A stretch of 64,000 nt of DNA from Telopea speciosissima. Lineage: Eukaryota > Streptophyta > Magnoliopsida > Proteales > Proteaceae. Of this stretch, positions 57,990 to 64,000 are shown one piece after another. The stretch is taken from positions 39,595,871 to 39,659,870 of the forward strand of contig NC_057918.1 in NCBI RefSeq assembly GCF_018873765.1, in the 5' to 3' direction. The stretch's first letter is position 1; each line of letters opens with the position of its first letter. Under the pieces are notes generated by a model. That model did no database searches, was not told the origin of the DNA, and was given only the letters and a program-made list of their open reading frames with translations. The position numbers and the translations under genes were made by a program.

Positions 57990-59848
57990 ATTGAGTCAAA
58001 GTTCAATTATTTTAGGCTCATTAAAGTGATCAATTATAAAGTAAATACATAGAATCAAAGTCCCAATACATACATAACCCATCTAAAGGCTTATTTCCAC
58101 TAAAATAAGCCCTCTAGGAGACTTATCTGCATCACCAGCCTTTTCCCATAACAGAAATAACCATTCAGTATGGTTCAAATCTTAACTGTTTGACTATACT
58201 ATGAAGAGAACTGGTTGGCCCTTGCTTCTCTCAGTTGACATTCCAAAGAAATTAAACCGTGCTGCATTAAAAGATTTTATATATGTCAGAACTAAAATAT
58301 AAAGAATTCTCCTAACAAAGAAATATAGCTATTATTACCCTATTAGAACACAAGCAAAAATAAGAATTATCACCCAACAAAGTGGTAACAATGTACATGA
58401 CAACTTGTCACAAGAACGTAGCCCAAGCATGAAAAGTTCTGAAACTTGACCTTCTAAGCAGCAGACTTGTTGGCACTGAAAGTCACAAGGTATTCTCTAG
58501 TAGACTAGTTCGGTCTACAACATAGAAGCAAGAGTCCCTGCACATTGACAGAAATCTTAAAATACAAAGATGAGAACTCTGACATACAAGATAGTAAAAT
58601 GACCTAACATGGTCATTCATCACCAATTACATGAAAAAGGGTCATCCCAACCCCAAATTGAGTTCTTTTCAGGACACAACCATCCCCACCTTTAAAAGGG
58701 AAAAAAAAAATAGATGACTCTGCTCCGATTGCAAGTCCACTTTAGATCATGGTATTGATCAAATTCTTTGAAACTCAAGTTATTACTTGGCCCAACTGAA
58801 TGGTTTCAGAAGCGGGAACAAGAAGATTGGTAGTTACATGGAAAGTACTGAAATATGGGTCACATTAAAATTTGATAAAATCTGATTTGCAGAAATTCCT
58901 TCTGGCCTCAAACAATTATCTGAACCAACTGATTGAGTTGTGATCTAAGAATTGTATGGAATCTAAACTCTAAAACCAAAAAACTAAACAGATAATAATT
59001 TATAGTTGTTGAGAGGTTCTACATACAGCAACAAATTTGTCCCACAATCTCAGCATAAATTAAAATATTTACAAATTGACATGCAAACCAACATCATTTG
59101 GAAACTGCATCTATATATGAAATAGTAATAGGGCGGGGGAGGGCAGTGTAAAGAAATAACTCTTACCAACTGGAAACTGGTGTGGAGAAGTCTGCCAATT
59201 GATCGATAGCCGAACCTGGGTCATATGCCCTTTGGATTGTTTGCAGTGCTCCAACTAAATGTACAGGTTCATTGTAGCATACAGATATTAGCCACCTACT
59301 TTCAATTATCAGCACATCCTCAATTTAGACCCATAACTGGGAAACCCAGTGCTATTGCATTCTGTTGATCATATGCTTGAAAAAAAATAAAAGGCCAGGG
59401 GAGGGGGGAGGGTTGAATAGATCAGCAAGGATGATAAATTTGATCAAAGTGGCAGAACTACGGAGGCTAAAAAAATACTCCCAAGTTATTAAAACTGAAT
59501 CTGACTAAAAACCTAAACTAGATTCGGAGCCATAAACATATATAGGTGTACCAACTACCAATCCCCCAGGACCACAATTTTCCTCGGATGTTCATTTTCT
59601 AAAAGATAATATGAACTGTCTGCTGAATCATATGAAGCTGATGGCTGAATATTGATGCATCATATATACAGATTTTTAATAGTGTAGCTATATTAACATC
59701 ACATTCAGCCACATATTACATTAATTACAAGAACATCATGATTTTAAAATAACAACCTGCTTTTGGCAAATGGCCTTGATACTGATGGCATATGTCCATG
59801 TCTATATCTTCCTGAACTGATAAGGAAAAGATTCTATGATTTCACATA
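57990..59848. other. Region downstream of the PPR gene, no further gene
   Basis: AT-rich with no domain-bearing ORF. Part may be 3' UTR of the PPR gene. Confidence 0.5.
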
Positions 59849-61390
59849 CTAGCCTCGCAATTCTCTAGGCAAATCTATCCTTGAACACTCGGCAATATCG
59901 TAATATAACAAATAAAGGGTCATGTAAATGCCATCTGATTCAAGATGAGTTTCATCCCTTGTAGTGAACAGTTGTAACCTCCCCCGTATGTCAATCCAAC
60001 TATAACTGAACTCCTTTCTTGCTTGTCTTTCCCTCATTAATCTCCGTATTTCCAAAACCCTGGTCCAATTCCTGGCTGAAGCATACATCTCCATAAGCAT
60101 CAAATGCGCACTTGAATTATAAGGTTCAAGCTTCAAAATCTTATCAACCACATACACACCCAATTTCAGATACCCCCAAACCCTACACCCATTCAGCAAT
60201 ATCTTCCAAAAGATAGTTGTTGGTTGAAATGGCATTTTCATAATTATCTGAAATGCTTCTTTCAGCAACCCAGCACGTGCAAAGACATCAACCATGCATG
60301 CATAGTGCTCCAGTTTTGGGGAGATTCCATAATCCGACTTCATATTATTAAAATACTTGCTTGCATCTTCCACCAATCCACAATGGCTGCAACCTTGAAG
60401 AACACCCAAGAAGCTGACACCGTCAGGCAGGAACCCAGCCTTTTGCATCTGATGGAAAATTATGGTTGCTTCCAAGCCATACCCATGCTGCCCATAGCCC
60501 ATGATCATAGAATTCCAGGTGACAAGGTCAAGTTGGGGCATATCTGCAAAAATACGCTTTGCATAATGAACATTACCTGATTTTATGAACATAGAGATGG
60601 CCGAGTTTCTGATGTGTGTGTTATTCTCAAATCCTCTTTTAAGAAGTTGGGAATAAAGTTGTTGGCCAAAGAAAAAAGCTGCCAAATCTGCCGAAGCAGT
60701 CAAAGCACTAGTAAGTGAATGTGAAGTCGGTTGAATCCCTATTGACACCATTTCTTTAAAGAGCATCAAAGTTTCAGCAGACAACCCATTTTGCTGAAAA
60801 CCTGATATAACAGAAGACCAGGAGATCGAACTAGGGTTAGGCATTTGCTTGAATAATTTCCATGCATCTTCAATTTGTGAATCCAAACAAAGCCCAGATA
60901 TTATAGTGGTCCAGCTGAAGTCATCTTTATCAGGCATAATTAAAAATAACTTCAAAGCAGTGTGCATCTTTCTCTCTTGGGTGTAAGCCATTATCATGGT
61001 GTTCCATGAAACAGCGTTCCTCTCATTCATGCTATCAAAAATCGCCCTTGCATCACCAGTCCTGTGGTTCTTGATGTAACCCCTGATCATCACATTCGAA
61101 CAAATAGAGTCTCTATGGCACATTTGATCAAAAAATTTTCTTGCATACTCTACTTCCCCTTTGAGCATGAAATCCGATAATCTTTTGGTCAATGCTACCA
61201 GCTCTCTGTCTTTTGTATGGTTATTAAATAGTGCATCCATACCATGATGATTTTGGACATCAACCACAGGTTCTACATTTCCTTTATGAAATGATTTACA
61301 AGTAGAACATATGACTAGTATTGCATTTACTCTGCGTACAGCAAGAACCATATTCTTGTATTCAAAGGGCTCATCATTGAAGAGCAGCAT
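59849..61390 (-). CDS. Pentatricopeptide repeat protein, PLS class with E/E+ domain, single exon
   Basis: 513 aa without introns, as usual for PPR genes. ATG 61388-61390; a second Met at residue 14 (MVLAVRRVNAILVICS) gives a more targeting-like N-terminus and may be the real start. Repeats run from about residue 65: NVMIRGYIKN, VSWNTMIMAYTQ, FSWTTIISGLC, ISWSSVISGFQQNG, RNSAISMFIKSG, VTWNSMIMGYGQHG, VSFLGVLQGCSHCGLVEDA, HYACMVDVFARAGLLKEA. From about residue 400 the E domain is present (FWKILLNGCR, NSSAHLMLMEMYASARNW) and an E+-like end (YSWIDIRGRLQLF), but no DYW deaminase domain. Such proteins bind organelle RNA and act mostly in C-to-U editing, recruiting a deaminase in trans. Plastid or mitochondrial location and target are not readable here. 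Repeat spacing suggests a complete protein. Confidence 0.93.
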   Translation of the reverse strand: MLLFNDEPFEYKNMVLAVRRVNAILVICSTCKSFHKGNVEPVVDVQNHHGMDALFNNHTKDRELVALTKRLSDFMLKGEVEYARKFFDQMCHRDSICSNVMIRGYIKNHRTGDARAIFDSMNERNAVSWNTMIMAYTQERKMHTALKLFLIMPDKDDFSWTTIISGLCLDSQIEDAWKLFKQMPNPSSISWSSVISGFQQNGLSAETLMLFKEMVSIGIQPTSHSLTSALTASADLAAFFFGQQLYSQLLKRGFENNTHIRNSAISMFIKSGNVHYAKRIFADMPQLDLVTWNSMIMGYGQHGYGLEATIIFHQMQKAGFLPDGVSFLGVLQGCSHCGLVEDASKYFNNMKSDYGISPKLEHYACMVDVFARAGLLKEAFQIIMKMPFQPTTIFWKILLNGCRVWGYLKLGVYVVDKILKLEPYNSSAHLMLMEMYASARNWTRVLEIRRLMRERQARKEFSYSWIDIRGRLQLFTTRDETHLESDGIYMTLYLLYYDIAECSRIDLPRELRG

Positions 61391-62412
61391 GAGCCATCAA
61401 CCATATAGAAATTCTAATTAAGGCTATGTACTACACATACATCCATAAACTTCCTTCAGTAAGCTAACTGGAAATGAACCCAAAACAATATTCTTGCAGT
61501 GGAGAGCATCAATTATTTCAACCATAGCCTGATAAAAACATGGTAATATGGTTTGGTCTTCAAAAAACACGGCCCTGCAACATTTTTGGAAGGGCATTGT
61601 ATGTATGATAAGTCAACAATACTAGGGAAAGAGGGGAAATGATAAGCCAATAAAAATGGATATTGTAGTTTAATTCAAGCATTCTAAAAATAACTCCTCG
61701 CTAGTGGCCAATATCAAACCATCTTCAAAAATGTTGAACTTAAATGTGACTAGTTAGCCAATCTCCAAGATTGTTTTCCCCTAAATTGCACTCTCCTCTC
61801 CCCCCACCCAACCCCCCCCCCCCCCCTCAAAGAAAAAAAAGTAGCCATAAATTAACACATCTTACAAACAATATGTAGAATTGAAATGATTAAGCTAAGT
61901 GCAAACAAGAAGAATGAAGGAACCACTGACAAATGATGCTGTCTGAATTGGAGATGTTAAAACTTAAAAGGGATGAGCAAAAGGGCTTAAGATGACCTGT
62001 GTTGAATTGTTGAGAAAAGATACAAGTAACTGATGGACATACATAACCAAAATGGGGTTGTTTTATAAGGATTAAGCCTAGGGTTGGGTTCTATACATGT
62101 TGGGTCTTTGGTCCATTGTGTTTTTAATGTAATAGGCCACTTTAATGGACCTAAAATATGGGTAGTAAGACTGCATACGGGATTTCCTTTATTAGTTAGT
62201 TTCTTTTACGTGTCTTTCGGTTTAGCCCAATTGAACTGGTTCTATGTGGTTAAATTTAATATTTTTAGTTGCCAAGTTTATTTGTTTGAGGGTAAAGAGG
62301 CTGGGCACGCTACTGTGCACAGCACTGTGTCTGCCTCTTTCCTCACCCCCATGGAAAAGTCCCCCCTGCGTCTCCCATCCCAGCCCCCTCCCATTGGTTG
62401 AGGCGCTAGCAT
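61391..62412. other. Upstream of the PPR gene; C-run; no gene
   Basis: C-rich run at 61798-61828. No coding evidence. No convincing TATA box for the PPR gene could be chosen. Confidence 0.5.
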
Positions 62413-63048
62413 GGTTCAAGATCTCGGCGAGATCTCGCTGAAATCTCGGTTTCGTAGTAACTCGAGACGAGATGCCTTCGCTGAAATCTCAGTTTCGACC
62501 TTATTAAAGCTTATAAAATGCCATAACTCGACGAGATCTCGCCTCTCTCTCCCTTGTCTCGTCTCTGTGAAGAGGAAACTCCATCTTTGGGTGATTTTTT
62601 CATTTCTTTTGGCAAATTACACCTCCAACACCTAATCAAAGCTTGATTCACTGAAGATTGAAGCTGCTAATCTCCTCCAAGCTGCATCTGAAGAACCTAA
62701 GGTAACTATTCATCTCAAAAACTATATTTTTCATAGAAACATGAACTAACCTTGTTTGTGTGGAATAGCCTAGGGTAGACCTCACACACTCCGTAGACTA
62801 CCAACTTAGGGTCCGTAGTCAAAGTACCATTTTGGGTTTGAATTTATAAAACTAATGGTTCCAGTGTGTTTAGAAGGCCTAAAATAGGGGGACTGTCAAG
62901 TTTCAGCCCCTATCTTGGCCAAACAACCACCGAAACCAAGCATTGAGTTAAAAAAAAAAAAAAAAAATACATCATCTCGGTGAGATCTCACCGAGATCTC
63001 GGTTTCGTGGGCTGGTGAAACCAGTACTGAAACTGAGATCTAAAACCT
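62413..63048. mobile_element. Non-autonomous element with CTCGGCGAGATCTCG-type ends
   Basis: The left end GGTTCAAGATCTCGGCGAGA...TCTCGGTTTCG is mirrored on the right by CATCTCGGTGAGATCTCACC...CTGAGATCTAAAACC. About 636 bp. Each end holds several short self-complementary words (GAGATCTC, CTCGGCGAG). The centre is non-coding. GCTAG occurs just outside both ends and could be part of a target duplication. Confidence 0.6.
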
Positions 63049-63838
63049 TGGGAGCTAGCTCAGGAAAGCTAGTGGAGTGCCCAACCTCCACCCTTTGTTT
63101 TGTTAACTAATAAGTTGGTGGAGTCCATATCAGCAAGGCTGACTGTGTTATGTACTACATAGGGTCGGTTGGGGATCTCCCATTCCAACTCTTTTTAATT
63201 GTCAATAAAAGCGACTCATAAGCATACTAGAAACCCACTATTTTAAGAATTAAACTTGCTGCTGTCTTCACAATTGAAGAAATCCCTTATGTTTGATCAA
63301 GGAACCCCTTGTGTATGATCAAGTTTTAGATTGGTGTTTGACCCAATCAAATGACCTTGTGGTGTGAAGCCCAGGTGTTTAATTTCTGTTTGTTCTTGCT
63401 CTTCTATCATTCTTCCATCTTCTTTCCTTCCATTAAACAAGTACTGTTCTACTTTTTGTGAAATTTTTGCCATTAAATTGCTGGTCGATACCTTTAAACT
63501 ATTCACTGTTAATTGCTGTTTGAAGGTGAATTACTTGTTTGATTCAAGTTCTGATTTCAGTATCTGATAATTGATAGTGTCTTCTATCAATTGCTGATTT
63601 CAATTTCAGAATCCAATGGCTATTTGCAGTAATCCTACTGCTACTAGGATTGCTTGATATCGATAGATTCATGGTAGTAATTTCAAATCTGTTCTCATAT
63701 TCCTGAAACTGGATTTTTTCTCTATCCAAATCTGTAATCAATTTGTTATTCTGATCTTGGATTGGTTAAGTCCTATTTCAACTAGGATTCATATGCCACA
63801 TTTTTTTTCCATGAATTCTAATCACAGACATCCAGAGC
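63049..63838. other. Sequence before the gag remnant, unassigned
   Basis: No LTR end, PBS or gene recognised. It may be leader of the retroelement that enters the window at the right edge. Confidence 0.4.
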
Positions 63839-64000
63839 TCGATTACAGGATCAGTTGAACTCTCTTCGTCAAGGTAATATGTCAATGGCTGAATACATGG
63901 AGAGTCCTCTCTCTCTCTCTTGTACAGACATTAGAGAAAACGGCATTTAGGTGCTATCTCAGTTCAGACTGGGGTTAACGACTGATATCAACAAAGCAAT
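63839..64000 (+). pseudogene. LTR-retrotransposon gag fragment, cut by the window edge
   Basis: The plus frame reads RARLQDQLNSLRQGNMSMAE then YMES, a stretch rich in CT repeats, IRENGI, an in-frame TAG, then VLSQFRLGLTTDINKA. Order and wording match the Retrotrans_gag domain of Ty3/gypsy elements (L..LRQG..SV.EY...F...SRF..GL). The TAG and the CT expansion replacing conserved residues mark it as decayed. The rest lies beyond 64000. Confidence 0.75.

Noticed and set aside
60224-60580. 118-aa plus-strand ORF
   Set aside because: Antisense shadow of the PPR coding sequence.
1-64000. CRISPR arrays, operons and bacterial-type signals
   Set aside because: Intron-containing plant genes and plant transposons throughout; the tandem repeats lack regular unique spacers.

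Overview
The window is nuclear DNA of a flowering plant. The genes have GT-AG introns and encode plant families (a laccase, a LOG cytokinin-activating enzyme, a PLS-type PPR protein). The DNA between them is AT-rich and holds an Au SINE, MITEs, a LINE fragment, a Mutator-like element and LTR retrotransposons. I cannot name the species; a woody dicot or early-diverging angiosperm is a guess only.

Layout. 1-1768 is gene-free apart from a local duplication. About 1781-25268 is a transposon nest. The outer layer is a Mutator-like element (MULE) with terminal inverted repeats at 1798-1870 and 25183-25252, bounded by a 12-bp direct repeat. Its minus-strand transposase is a pseudogene. The left arm also carries a plus-strand GRF zinc-finger/transmembrane ORF (3885-4282) and a minus-strand UDP-glycosyltransferase fragment (5890-6104). 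An LTR retrotransposon lies inside the transposase at 6928-20562, on the minus strand by its PBS and PPT. It has no recognisable gag-pol but carries a decayed antisense gene (12690-14158). A solo LTR of the same family (14493-17369) lies inside that, with a perfect CATAT target duplication.

27949-30813 is a complete six-exon laccase (564 aa, minus). A palindromic MITE-like element and an Au SINE sit just upstream of it. 33870-34980 is the 3' part of a decayed LINE. 36204-40023 is a complete seven-exon LOG gene (208 aa, minus) with a TATA box and two G-boxes upstream. 40271-59848 holds no gene I can support, only microsatellites, small palindromic elements and one possible LTR or 5'-leader region. 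59849-61390 is a single-exon PPR gene of the E/E+ class (513 aa, minus). 62413-63048 is a short inverted-repeat element, and the right edge enters a Ty3/gypsy-like gag remnant.

The three host genes show no evident functional link: laccase acts in the cell wall, LOG in cytokinin activation, and the PPR protein probably in organelle RNA processing. The most unusual part is the nest. Insertion order can be read from the sequence, and the MULE combines transposase remnants with two unrelated coding segments.
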